The notes under the pieces: generated by a model
The model's database searches: none
The model's input: the letters and a program-made list of their open reading frames with translations, nothing else
Told to the model about the DNA's origin: nothing
Part shown: one piece after another, positions 1-7,900 of the stretch
How positions within the stretch are numbered: the stretch's first letter is position 1
Layout of the letters: the number at the start of each line of letters is the position of its first letter
DNA from: Ferrimicrobium sp.
Lineage (GTDB): Bacteria > Actinomycetota > Acidimicrobiia > Acidimicrobiales > Acidimicrobiaceae
Direction of reading: 5' to 3'
DNA: 8,643 nt
Assembly (NCBI GenBank): GCA_027365375.1
Contig: DAHXNM010000074.1
Span: forward strand, 1-8,643
Position numbers and translations under genes: made by a program

Positions 1-168
1 TGCCGCGATGGAGATCGGTGAGAGACTGTTTGGAACCCGACCTTGGTCTAGTCGAGGTCAGGGCGATGCGCGCCCGCAAGCTATTAGATGCAGATGGCAA
101 CTCGGAGTGCGATATGACCCATCAGATTGAGACGGTGTCGACGCGCCCAAGTTATCTGCACATACACC

Positions 169-188
169 ACGTCAGGCCAGCCTGACGT
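169..188. repeat. Perfect 9-bp-arm palindrome (operator-like)
   Basis: The left arm ACGTCAGGC (169-177) is followed by the two-base centre CA and the exact reverse complement GCCTGACGT (180-188). Compact, nearly continuous symmetry of this kind fits a binding site for a dimeric DNA-binding protein better than an RNA hairpin, because the loop would be only two bases and no T-run follows. It overlaps the TGA (183-185) that ends the open frame entering from the left edge, so a role at the end of an unseen upstream gene is also possible. Confidence 0.5.
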
Positions 189-250
189 CTCCTTCGAGGC
201 CAGCTCCAGGTGAGCAGGTTCGAGATCAACTGCCGCGCGCTCTCTGGGTC

Positions 251-285
251 ACTTGCACGCAAGTTTGTGTAGCCGGCTAAGCCGG
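251..285. repeat. Two adjacent short palindromes
   Basis: ACTTGC (251-256) pairs with GCAAGT (259-264) around a two-base centre AC. CCGGCT (273-278) pairs with AGCCGG (280-285) around a single A. Each has six-base arms, so either alone could be chance. They are noted because they sit within 100 bases of the 9-bp-arm palindrome at 169-188 in a region without genes. Confidence 0.35.
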
Positions 286-670
286 ATATCAAAAAAGGTA
301 CGGTAAGTGTCACTGGCGAGCCGAGAGTCCAACAGGCTTTAGCTAGTAGAACATGGCTTCTCCGAACCAGGGAGCAAGATGACAATTTCATGGTTGAGGG
401 GTTTCTGCGTTAGTTGGAGAGGCTCGTTGACCAGGTCGCGGTTTGTGTTGCCACGCACCCGCGCTTACAGCTTCTTTTACGTTTCGACTTCTGAACTCCT
501 AAGACAAAACCCATACCTTAATGGTTGAAGGTGATGTAGTTGATTATCACAAGCATTTTCGAGACTGACAAGCTTTCTAAGAGTCGTAGATCTCGTGGTG
601 AGGCATCCCGTCTCGCTTTGGTTGAGTATCTACTGACTAGCCGGTCTCATAGGAATGCAGAACTAGAGAT

Positions 671-675
671 GGAGG
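671..675 (+). promoter_or_regulatory. Ribosome binding site of the G1 peptidase gene
   Basis: GGAGG lies 11 bases ahead of the ATG at 687, a slightly long but workable spacing. A closer ATG at 677 is in a different frame from the peptidase, so 687 is the start that gives the exported protein with its basic N-terminus and hydrophobic segment. Confidence 0.6.
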
Positions 676-686
676 TATGAATAGCT

Positions 687-1853
687 ATGGCTCGAAGGTC
701 TTCACTTAGGAGGCTCGCCACTGTAGGCGTTGTGGCAGCGTTAGCGGTGGCGTACTGGGGGGTACAGAGCTCCCCAACGGTCTCGTCGCAGACGAGTCAC
801 CCACATACTTTTGCCACATCACAGAAAAGTGCCGCGTCGACAAGTTCTGCGAACTCTGTTGCCAACCTAACACAACCTTACAATCAGTCCTCTCAAGCAG
901 CGCCAACCTCGTCTACGGCAGGCGTTGCTCCACTGGCAATCCAGGCTCCTAAGAGTCTCGGAGTGATCGAGGGAACTCAAGTGCAACAGCAGCTCTCGGC
1001 GACGGGAGGTGATGGGTCGCTACAGTGGTCGATCAGCAGTAACCTTAGCTGGCTCCAGATCACCCCTAGTGGTTTGTTATACGGCACTCCGACATCCCCT
1101 GGTAATGGCCAAGCCACCATCACCGTCACTGACGCGGCTGGGAGGTCGAGTCAGGTCACCTTGCCTGTCTCGGTCGATGTGCCTTCAGGGAACTGGTCCG
1201 GATATGTAGATTACTCACCCAATGGCGTTCCCTTTACGCAGGCGAGCGCCCAATTTGTGGTGCCCACTCTCGCATCCTCGCTCCCGCAGTCTTGTACGAG
1301 TGCCGTATCTGGTGGCATGAGTCTCTCATGTTCGTTAGCAGAGTGGGTCGGTATCGGTGGAACCTCTGGCAACAATACACTTATTCAGGCTGGTGTCTAT
1401 GAGATCCCTGATCTTGCGACCGGATCCGTGAAGATCGTCCCATGGGTGGAGAATCTACCATCCCCGTCACAGCCCGTCCCGAATATGAGCGTGGCGCCAG
1501 GGAACGACATGAAGGTCAGTGTCGACCAAGTGACTGGGACGGAGTGGAAGGTGACCGTCGAGGATCTTACCACTGGTCAATCGGTGAGTGGTGTAGGTAA
1601 CTACTATGGGTCCGGCGACAGCGCTGATTTCATAGTTGAGGCGCCGACGACGGCTGCAGGTCAAACCGCTCCAACTCCGTTCTCAAGCCCGATCAAGTTC
1701 TTTAATGTCAAGGTGTCGAGTTCGGCCGAGAGCGCTGGCCAGGTGATGTTGCCGACGGCCATGGTTCAGGCGGGGAACGTGGCTACCTACCCAGGACAGT
1801 TCCATAGTTCCTACAGTGGATTCAAGGTCTACTACGACGACCAACAGAGCTGA
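687..1853 (+). CDS. Secreted G1 family (eqolisin-type) glutamic endopeptidase with N-terminal Ig-like domain
   Basis: The 388-residue product is predicted to be exported. It has a basic N-terminus (RR at 3-4 and 8-9) and a hydrophobic segment at about 10-26 with no clear A-X-A cleavage site, so it may be a signal peptide or an anchor. A Ser/Thr/Gln/Asn-rich linker covers about 28-80. Residues 82-163 resemble a putative-Ig (He_PIG-like) beta domain. The catalytic domain starts at NWSGYV (169-174) and continues through EWVGIGG (219-225), TLIQAG (231-236), VPWVENLP (251-258) and ADFIVEAP (313-320). By comparison with scytalidoglutamic peptidase, the catalytic pair is Gln234 and Glu318. Cys203 and Cys215 are the only cysteines and could form a disulfide. 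Family members cut proteins at acid pH with a Gln/Glu dyad, so the expected role is extracellular protein degradation in an acidic habitat. The gene stands alone, with about 680 gene-poor bases upstream and a hairpin 28 bases after the stop. Confidence 0.88.
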   Translation: MARRSSLRRLATVGVVAALAVAYWGVQSSPTVSSQTSHPHTFATSQKSAASTSSANSVANLTQPYNQSSQAAPTSSTAGVAPLAIQAPKSLGVIEGTQVQQQLSATGGDGSLQWSISSNLSWLQITPSGLLYGTPTSPGNGQATITVTDAAGRSSQVTLPVSVDVPSGNWSGYVDYSPNGVPFTQASAQFVVPTLASSLPQSCTSAVSGGMSLSCSLAEWVGIGGTSGNNTLIQAGVYEIPDLATGSVKIVPWVENLPSPSQPVPNMSVAPGNDMKVSVDQVTGTEWKVTVEDLTTGQSVSGVGNYYGSGDSADFIVEAPTTAAGQTAPTPFSSPIKFFNVKVSSSAESAGQVMLPTAMVQAGNVATYPGQFHSSYSGFKVYYDDQQS

Positions 1854-1880
1854 TGTGAAACTACTCACAAAACGGGACAC

Positions 1881-1922
1881 ACTTCGGAAGTGATGCTCAA
1901 ACTGTGCAGTCACCTCCGAAGT
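1881..1922 (+). terminator. Large hairpin after the peptidase gene, possible terminator
   Basis: ACTTCGGA (1881-1888) pairs with TCCGAAGT (1915-1922). Inside, an A/C mismatch is followed by GTGA (1890-1893) with TCAC (1910-1913), then TGC (1894-1896) with GCA (1906-1908) across a one-base bulge. The stem starts 28 bases after the peptidase stop. No T-run follows, so it is not a textbook intrinsic terminator; hairpins lacking a T-run are often proposed as terminators in actinobacteria. A smaller stem, GGCGG (1945-1949) with CCGCC (1965-1969), lies just downstream and could reinforce it. Confidence 0.45.
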
Positions 1923-2426
1923 CGGACCTATAACGAGACACGACGGCGGCTGACTCTATCGGGTCCGCCCACATAGCTTTGCGCGACCGGAGATGTGATC
2001 GCTTCAGCTGGCTGAGAAAGACTACTTTAAGCGAGCTTCCGTCTCTTGGCATCGAGTTATTGGCGCGGGTAAAGCCGATTTTTCGCTCCAGACATCCGCT
2101 AGCCTAACATGGCGAGTTTTGCGGCAGTTGTTATCGAGGTGGGTAGCGCTTGCTTTACTCAACGATACAACATAATTGCAGCTCACTCAACGAGACAAAG
2201 TTATCGCCTAGCCCGTTATCCATCCATGTTTTCGCAAGGATGAGGTTGGGTGCCGGCAGCCAGATGATGCGATCGTTGCCTGAGCGATGTGGTATTTCTC
2301 GCGTCGTTGAAGTTACTTATGTCGCGAACTCAATGTCGGACTTGGTTCAACTATTTGTGACTTCTAGACCTGGTGTATGGCTGCTGGCAGTCGTTACTGC
2401 ATGCTTGAACTTTGCGATCAGGTTGT
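1923..2426. other. Gene-poor spacer between the peptidase and the leftward operon
   Basis: About 500 bases separate the peptidase hairpin from the stop codon of the leftward PLP-enzyme gene. I see no reading frame with a ribosome binding site and a recognisable product. A forward frame from 2150 encodes one hydrophobic stretch near 2350-2410 that faintly recalls the start of a UbiA-type membrane protein, but it runs on antisense into the PLP-enzyme gene and I do not call it. A weak stem, GCAGT (2387-2391) with ACTGC (2396-2400), lies just beyond the end of the leftward operon and has no T-run. The spacer may be a decayed gene, but nothing in it identifies one. Confidence 0.45.
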
Positions 2427-3830
2427 TCAATCGAGAGCAATGGGAAGATCCGGCCACTCGCGTGGGTCAGGTGCCGGGATGAACTCCCCTATGTTTGGGT
2501 CGATGGCATAGGTCCAGCTAGGACCCTCGTTGGCTATCTTGGTGAGCGAATTGACCAGGTAGTCGAGCTCGTCACGCGTCGTGGAGACTCCGACGCTCAT
2601 GCGCACGGCTCCTGGCAGCCTAGGCCGATTGCCAGTCTTGATCTCTTCACGGAGGGATGTCGCTTGCTCATCACTGACGTTGAGCAACTCAAGGATTAGT
2701 GGGTGAGCGCAGAAACATCCATGCCGCACGCCAATCCCAAACTCGGCGCTCAGGATAGCTGCGAGATGGCTGTGAACGTAGGGGGCAAGATTGAAGGGCA
2801 CGACTCCGATTCGAGCCACCTGCGGTTCCCAAAGTCGATAGAGCTCTATGCCTGGTACCTCGGAGAGCCTCCTACGGGCATAGTCGGCGAGGGCGATCTC
2901 CTCCTTTGCGAGTTCATCCATTCCATAGGCGGCGAGGGTCTCACAAGCGGCTGCCATCGCTACGGCGCCAATGACGTTGGGCGACCCCGCTTCGTGCCGT
3001 GATGCCCCTCTAGACCAGACAACCTCAGTCGGGGTCACGAAGTCGACCGCGCCGCCACCACGTAAGTAGGCCTCGGCGCTGTCAAGCCAGTCGGCTCTAC
3101 CTAGGAGCACACCAGCCCCGTAGGGTGCATAGAGTTTGTGTCCTGAGGCTGCTAGGTAATCGACATCGAGGGCAGTCATATCGATCGCCAGATGAGGCGC
3201 CATCTGTGCAGCGTCCACGATGATCCTAGCGCCATACTGGTGTGCTACTGTGGTGAGCTCGGCTATGGGCCAGATCTCACCGGTTACATTTGAGGCACCG
3301 GTGACCGCCACGAGAGTAGTGTCCGGTTGTCTGCGAAGATAGTCGGAGAGCTGTTCGACTGCCTGACTCGCGCTTTTGGGCATGCTGAGGTAGTGGACGC
3401 TTCCCTTGGAACGCTGCCAAGGTAGCAGGGTCGCATGATGCTCGGAGGTGAAGGCGACGACCTTTGCTCCCACTGGGAGGCAGCTCGCCAGCAGGTTCAT
3501 GGAGTCAGTAGTGTTCCGGGTAATGACGATGGTATCGGTGGAGCGAGCGCCAAAAAACGCTCGAAGTGTCTCTCGTGCACCCTCGTAAGCGCTAGTGGAG
3601 ATCTGTGACTTGATGCCTGCCCCGCGATGTACGCTGCTGTAGTAGGGGAGGAACGCATCTAGCTTGGCTGCGACCTCGACCAATGCTGGTGTGCTGGCGG
3701 CAAAGTCGAGGTTGATGTAGCGCCGCTGCCCTCCTTGGACGAGTGGAACCTGGATGTCATTACCAACTAGCTCGAGGTGTGGTCTGCCTTGAGTTTGTCT
3801 GGCGTCATGGGGGCTGGATGCGGTTTTCAT
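2427..3830 (-). CDS. Class V aminotransferase-fold PLP enzyme, cysteine-desulfurase-like
   Basis: The 467-residue product belongs to PLP-dependent fold type I, aminotransferase class V, near the SufS/CsdA group. Visible hallmarks are LDFAAS near 41-46, SEHHA (119-123) with the cofactor-stacking histidine, VDAAQ (195-199) with the Asp196 that contacts the pyridine nitrogen, SGHKLYAP (219-226) where Lys222 forms the Schiff base, and RHGCFCAHP (359-367). Cys364 aligns with the catalytic cysteine of SufS (RxGHHCAQP), so cysteine desulfurase or a related C-S lyase activity is plausible but not proven. It is longer than SufS (about 400-410) because of an N-terminal extension of about 30 residues and a proline-rich tail after 430, which I recall from an actinobacterial subfamily of unknown substrate. 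No SufE/SufU, IscU or other Fe-S gene is nearby, so a housekeeping Fe-S role is not supported. Its ATG overlaps the stop of the upstream GntR gene (ATGA); GGAG is only two bases from the ATG, so translation is probably coupled. Confidence 0.88.
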   Translation of the reverse strand: MKTASSPHDARQTQGRPHLELVGNDIQVPLVQGGQRRYINLDFAASTPALVEVAAKLDAFLPYYSSVHRGAGIKSQISTSAYEGARETLRAFFGARSTDTIVITRNTTDSMNLLASCLPVGAKVVAFTSEHHATLLPWQRSKGSVHYLSMPKSASQAVEQLSDYLRRQPDTTLVAVTGASNVTGEIWPIAELTTVAHQYGARIIVDAAQMAPHLAIDMTALDVDYLAASGHKLYAPYGAGVLLGRADWLDSAEAYLRGGGAVDFVTPTEVVWSRGASRHEAGSPNVIGAVAMAAACETLAAYGMDELAKEEIALADYARRRLSEVPGIELYRLWEPQVARIGVVPFNLAPYVHSHLAAILSAEFGIGVRHGCFCAHPLILELLNVSDEQATSLREEIKTGNRPRLPGAVRMSVGVSTTRDELDYLVNSLTKIANEGPSWTYAIDPNIGEFIPAPDPREWPDLPIALD

Positions 3831-4570
3831 AGCTCCATCGCTCGATGCAGATTAACGGTAAGAAGTTCGCTATCGAAGGCACCGGTGAGAAATGCCTGGG
3901 TAACCATCTCTTGGGCGTCATCGAGCTGAGAGTTTATCTCCTGCACCGCAGTAGATGCATTGCCTGTCTCTAGAGCAGCGATTAAGGAGCGGTGCTCGTG
4001 AACGATCGCCTCGGCACGATTGCTGTGTTGTAGTCCAAGATAGAGGAGGCGCTCCATCTCATCTAGGAGTGGGACTAGAAGATCGACGAGTCGAGGATTA
4101 CCTGAGGCTTTAGCGACCTTTAGGTGGAAATCTCTGTTGGCCTGGAGAAAGAGTTGAATGCTATCTGGGTCTGCTGGATCATAGGTGGTCGAGCAGATCT
4201 CATCGAGCCGACGGAGCTGCTCGCCGTCGACCCGGCCAGAGGCGATTCGGGTCGTCTCGGACTCGATCAGTCTGCGGACATCAAAGAGATGTCGGACGTC
4301 TCCCATCGCGATCGGGGCTACCGCATAGCGGCGAGCGGCGAGGAGCACGATGAGTCGGCCATGACGTAATCGAGCGAGAGCCTCTCGGACAGGCGTCCTG
4401 CTCGACCCCACGAGCTCGGCGGCTTGTCGTTCGGTGAACTCAGCGCCCGGGGCCAACTCACCGCAGAGGATCATGCGTTTGAGAACGCGATAAGCATCGT
4501 CGGTACGTGATCCTCGAGCAGGAGATGTTGGTATACCAGTGACCATAGTGACAAATATACTAGCTGGCAT
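3827..4570 (-). CDS. GntR family transcriptional regulator, FadR/FCD subfamily
   Basis: The 247-residue product has an N-terminal winged helix-turn-helix at about 22-85 (DAYRVLKRMILCGELAPG, then TERQAAELVGSSRTPVREAL at 46-65, the GntR recognition region). A helical C-terminal FCD ligand-binding domain covers about 90-230, with HLFDVRRLIE (94-103), NRDFHLKVAKASGN (135-148) and EHRSLIAALETGN (182-194). FCD domains usually bind a metal through one Asp and three His. His139 and His183 are present, but the Asp position appears to be Asn135 and the last His position Gln205, so metal binding may be weak or absent. The start at 4570 is supported by AGGG eight bases upstream; Met9 is a weaker alternative. 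It is the first gene of a two-gene operon with the PLP enzyme and probably controls that operon in response to a small carboxylate or amino-acid-like effector. Confidence 0.88.
   Translation of the reverse strand: MPASIFVTMVTGIPTSPARGSRTDDAYRVLKRMILCGELAPGAEFTERQAAELVGSSRTPVREALARLRHGRLIVLLAARRYAVAPIAMGDVRHLFDVRRLIESETTRIASGRVDGEQLRRLDEICSTTYDPADPDSIQLFLQANRDFHLKVAKASGNPRLVDLLVPLLDEMERLLYLGLQHSNRAEAIVHEHRSLIAALETGNASTAVQEINSQLDDAQEMVTQAFLTGAFDSELLTVNLHRAMEL
4529..4538. promoter_or_regulatory. Candidate GntR-type operator TGGTATACCA inside the regulator's own 5' end
   Basis: TGGTATACCA is a perfect 10-bp palindrome and fits the GT-N2-AC core common in FadR-subfamily operators. It lies within codons 11-14 of the GntR gene, a position that could allow autoregulation by blocking elongation. 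A ten-base palindrome can occur by chance, and I found no second copy in the intergenic region, so this is a weak candidate. Confidence 0.25.
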
Positions 4571-4808
4571 CCATTCAACCCTGCTTATTGATGCTTCTCA
4601 ATCGAGGCTGGATGGCTCCTGACTGCCAGCCGAAGCTCCATCATCTCGTGGCGAGGATCTCAAGCACTCGGACGACAGTGAGTGGTGGCACGCTATTGGA
4701 GTGGGCGAAGCTAGCGAGGTTATCGGTCTGCTTATTGAGTCGCGATCGCCGACGCTACTCGATCTTGTAGCACTCCTGCCTGTGACAGTGTTCCAGTAGA
4801 GCGCTGTT

Positions 4809-4885
4809 GAGTGAGAGTCGGAAACGCTCCACTCTAGCTCAGCCGATAGAGTGGTGTGAGGAATGAGCTAGAGCACCTCAAGGTG
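4809..4885 (+). promoter_or_regulatory. Overlapping, mutually exclusive hairpins upstream of the SNF2 gene
   Basis: One central arm (about 4827-4841) can pair with three partners. Upstream, GAGTG-A-GAG (4809-4817) pairs with CTCCACTC (4827-4834) with one bulged A. Just downstream, CCACTCTA (4829-4836) pairs with TAGAGTGG (4847-4854), loop 10. Further downstream, CTCTAGCTCA (4832-4841) pairs with TGAGCTAGAG (4864-4873), loop 22. A small dyad, CACCT (4874-4878) with AGGTG (4881-4885), follows directly. Because these pairings share bases, only one can form at a time, as in attenuators and riboswitches. The same symmetry in DNA could be an operator. No T-run is present, so a terminator form is not obvious. 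Confidence 0.4.
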
Positions 4886-4937
4886 GGTTGCTGCTTTGCG
4901 GTAGCTTGAGATGTCTCCTCACTACGAGAGATCTGCC

Positions 4938-4943
4938 AGGGAG
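4938..4943 (+). promoter_or_regulatory. Ribosome binding site that favours the SNF2 start at 4950
   Basis: AGGGAG lies six bases before the ATG at 4950, a strong and well-spaced Shine-Dalgarno site. The in-frame ATG at 4911, 13 codons upstream, has no comparable site and sits inside a small dyad (GAGA at 4908-4911, TCTC at 4914-4917). The start at 4950 is therefore preferred. Confidence 0.65.
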
Positions 4944-4949
4944 TTGACG

Positions 4950-7900
4950 ATGAACGGATTGAACTTCACCCTCGAGGACGCGGTTAGTTACTTTGGCGAT
5001 CGCGAGATCCAAAAGGGCCGAGGTTATCTGAATAAGGTCAAGTTGGAGTCCGTCTCTGAGGACGCCATCGTAGCCCGAGTACAGGGCACTGTTCCTAAGC
5101 CGTACCGGACCGTGATTCACTTTGCTAGTAATCGCGTACTGTCGATCTGCAGCTGTCCTGTGTCTACTCGATGTAAGCATGGTGCAGCTGCCATGCTCGT
5201 CGCGATGAAGGCTCCCAAATCCAAGGTTGGAACCGAGGTTCGTGCGAGTGCAAAAGAGTGGCTGGCGGAGCTTGGACGCGCGGTGGCACCGACGCCGGTC
5301 GATAGGGCAGTTAGTCCGACTGTTGTAGTTCTCTGGGAGATCTTGCCTGCAGAAGGCTGGTTGCCGCCCCGGCTGGTCTGTTTCAAGGCTCGCCAACAGC
5401 CACAGGGGGCACCGATCGGCAAGCTTGAACCATGGAAGAGTTTTCGAAACGTGTTAAAAGCCCGCCCGACGTTTGTCACCGACGTCGACCTTGAGGCGAT
5501 CAAGATGCTGTTGCTAGATTCCTCCAAAGTCGGTGACTACCAGCTCGACTATTTCAGCCTTGAGGGAGCCTATGCATTCAAGGTTTTAGAGATGCTTGCA
5601 GAGACCGGTCGTCTTGTCGGCCGGGGTGACGGAGTTGTTCCGTTGCGTTTTGCAGAGTCTCGGGAGGGCACTCTCAGATGGAGGATACTGAGAAGTGGTG
5701 AGCAGGTTCCCTTGCTCGACGTTGGTTTGGCCCAGGCATGGTGCCTGCCAACTAGCGATGCGATTCTTTATGTTGATGCCGTCGCTGGAGCGATTGGTCG
5801 CGTGATTACCGAGCAGCGCAAAGATTTGGTCGTCGCCATTTTGAAGGCTCCAGCGCTAAACCCGCTTGAAGCCAAGAGTGCAAAGGAGCTGCTTAAGAGC
5901 TCTGGTCAACCAATTGCACTCCCGAGTGAGGCTCCTACGAAGAGCTTACCGAAGGTGAAGGTGCCGCTTGTGCCGGCACTTATCGTCTCGAGCCTGGCGG
6001 TGCCGCTGCATGGTGGCACCTGGAATCTACGCACGAGCGACGGCTTCATCGATTTTGCTCGTGCTGAGTTTCGTTATGGGGACATCGTGCTCGAGGTGGA
6101 TGATGAGGGTGAGCTAATTGAGACCAACGATCAAGGAACGGTCCACCTTGTCAGAGATAAAAGGGCGGAGAAAAAGGCACTGCGAGAACTTGCCAAGATT
6201 GAGCTCGTGGAGTTGAGCCCGCCAGAGGTCAAGTCGCTAGGCAATCGAGTTGCTCGAGTCGCTTTTGGACACCCAAACCCGGGGCATTGGGAGAAGTTCA
6301 TGAGCGAGACGGTTCATGAACTCGAAAGCAAGGGTTGGAAGCTCGAGATCGACCCTGAGTTTCGTTACTATCATACGACGGTCTCTAGCTGGCATGTCGA
6401 TATCGAGACCAGCCAAGAGGGTTGGCTCGATCTCGAGCTTGGCATCACCGTCGACGATGAACGAATCGATCTTGGCAAACTACTCGTTGATCTATTCGAA
6501 CGCGATCCGAGGTGGCTGGCTCCTGGTGGCCTATCGATGATCGCCGATGACGATGTCATCTTTTTGAAGCAGCCAGGTTCTCCCAGGGTTGGAGTGGAGG
6601 CGCGGCGGCTGAAGCATATAGTTGGGACCCTGATCGACCTATTCTCGCGACGATCAGACGGCTTGCGACTATCGGCCTTCGATGCGGGTCGAGTGAAGGC
6701 ACTCATTGGCGATAGTCAATGGGATACGACTGGACTTGATAAGGTCCGGGACCTTGCCAGCTCCCAACTGGTCGGCGATGGCCCAGCGCTGGTAGAACCC
6801 CCGAAGGGGCTGAAGGCTACGTTGCGCCAATATCAGCTAGAAGGCTTGTCGTGGCTCCAATTTCTCAAGGAGCATGATCTTGGCGGGGTCTTGGCAGATG
6901 ATATGGGACTTGGCAAGACGCTGCAGACGCTCGCGCACATTCTCACCGAGAAGGAGGCTGGTCGGTTGCAGTCACCTGTTCTTGTGGTGCTCCCAACCAG
7001 CCTGGTCAACACATGGCAAGATGAGGCTTCGCGCTTTACCCCTGACCTGAAGGTACTCACCCTCCATGGACCCGAACGCAAGTCTCTCTTTGGAGCTATA
7101 GGCGAGCATGATCTTGTCCTTACGACCTATGCGCTGGTGTGGCGTGATATCGCAGTCCTGCAGGAACAGGTATTTCATATGCTGGTCCTTGATGAAGCCC
7201 AGAATGTCAAGAACCCAACGGCGAAGGCGTCGGCAGCTATTCGACAACTCAAGACGATGCATCGGCTGTGTCTTAGTGGAACGCCGATCGAGAATCATCT
7301 ATTGGAGTTGTGGTCGCAGTTTGATATCGTCCTACCAGGATTCCTAGGTGAACGCAACTTCTTTCGGGAGATCTGGAGTACTCCGGTCGAGGTCCATCAG
7401 GATCTAGCTCGTCTTCAGGTGCTCGCAAAACGAGTGCGCCCCTTCATCCTGAGGAGAACTAAGTCCGAGGTAGCCGCTGAACTTCCTGCCAAGACCGTGG
7501 TCATCCAGGCGGTTGAGATGCAAAGTGCACAGCACGATCTCTATGAGTCCGTTCGAGCTACGATGGACAAGCGGATCCGCGACGAGATCGTGAGCAAAGG
7601 TATAGAGCGAAGTCACATAGTCATATTGGATGCGTTGTTGAAGCTTCGCCAGGTGTGCTGTGATCCAAGGCTGCTAAAGAGCAATACCGCCAAGCGGGTA
7701 GCAAGTTCGTCGAAACTCACTGCGCTTATGGAGATGATTCCAGAGCTTCTTGAGGAGGGACGTCGAATACTCTTGTTCTCCCAGTTCACCGAGATGCTCG
7801 ACATCATCGCAGCCGAACTGAAGAGATCCAAGATCGACTTCGTCACTCTGCGCGGAGATACCAGGGACCGGAGAACCCCTGTAGACAGATTTCAAAACAA

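Larger units (their letters stand above)
1..686. other. Intergenic region upstream of the G1 peptidase gene, no supported gene
   Basis: No reading frame here has a ribosome binding site, a recognisable family or a convincing composition. One forward frame is open from the left edge to a TGA at 183-185 (about 60 codons) and could be the tail of a gene starting outside the window, but I do not recognise it. The stretch contains three near-perfect palindromes (169-188, 251-264, 273-285), listed separately. From about 300 to 660 the sequence is more AT-rich and probably contains the peptidase promoter, but I found no clear -35/-10 pair with proper spacing. A weak dyad, GTGAT at 531-535 and ATCAC at 546-550, lies about 140 bases before the peptidase start. 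Confidence 0.5.
4571..4949. other. Divergent intergenic region between the GntR operon and the SNF2 gene
   Basis: This 379-base region must hold promoters for both directions, but I could not assign -35/-10 elements with confidence. It contains an 11-base direct repeat, CTGCTTATTGA (4581-4591 and 4728-4738), whose first copy touches the GntR ribosome binding site. It also has a 7-base inverted repeat, GCTGGCA (4563-4569) with TGCCAGC (4624-4630), spanning the GntR start, and a dense cluster of dyads at 4809-4917 ahead of the SNF2 gene. A forward frame at 4588-4770 (60 codons) has no ribosome binding site or family resemblance and is probably spurious. Confidence 0.5.

Noticed and set aside
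3..185. Forward frame open from the left edge to TGA at 183-185, about 60 codons.
   Set aside because: It could be the tail of a gene outside the window, but it matches no family I recognise and is short enough to be open by chance.
152..391. Leftward 79-codon frame.
   Set aside because: No ribosome binding site, no recognisable motif, and a composition rich in Arg, Trp and Ser that looks non-coding.
2150..2482. Forward 110-codon frame with one hydrophobic stretch (SRPGVWLLAVVTACLNFAIR) that recalls the start of UbiA-type prenyltransferases.
   Set aside because: No ribosome binding site, only one membrane segment, and it runs antisense into the end of the well-supported PLP-enzyme gene. At most a decayed fragment.
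4588..4770. Forward 60-codon frame in the divergent intergenic region.
   Set aside because: No ribosome binding site or family resemblance; the region is better explained as regulatory DNA.
4807..4836. TTGAGT at 4807-4812 as a -35 element with CACTCT or ACTCTA as a -10 element for the SNF2 gene.
   Set aside because: The -10 match is too poor to support a promoter call.
4828..4905. Possible tRNA: the stretch TAGCTCAG...GATAGAG at 4835-4851 looks like a tRNA D-arm.
   Set aside because: No T-arm GGTTCGAATCC-like motif, no matching 3' acceptor strand and no anticodon stem follow at the right distances.
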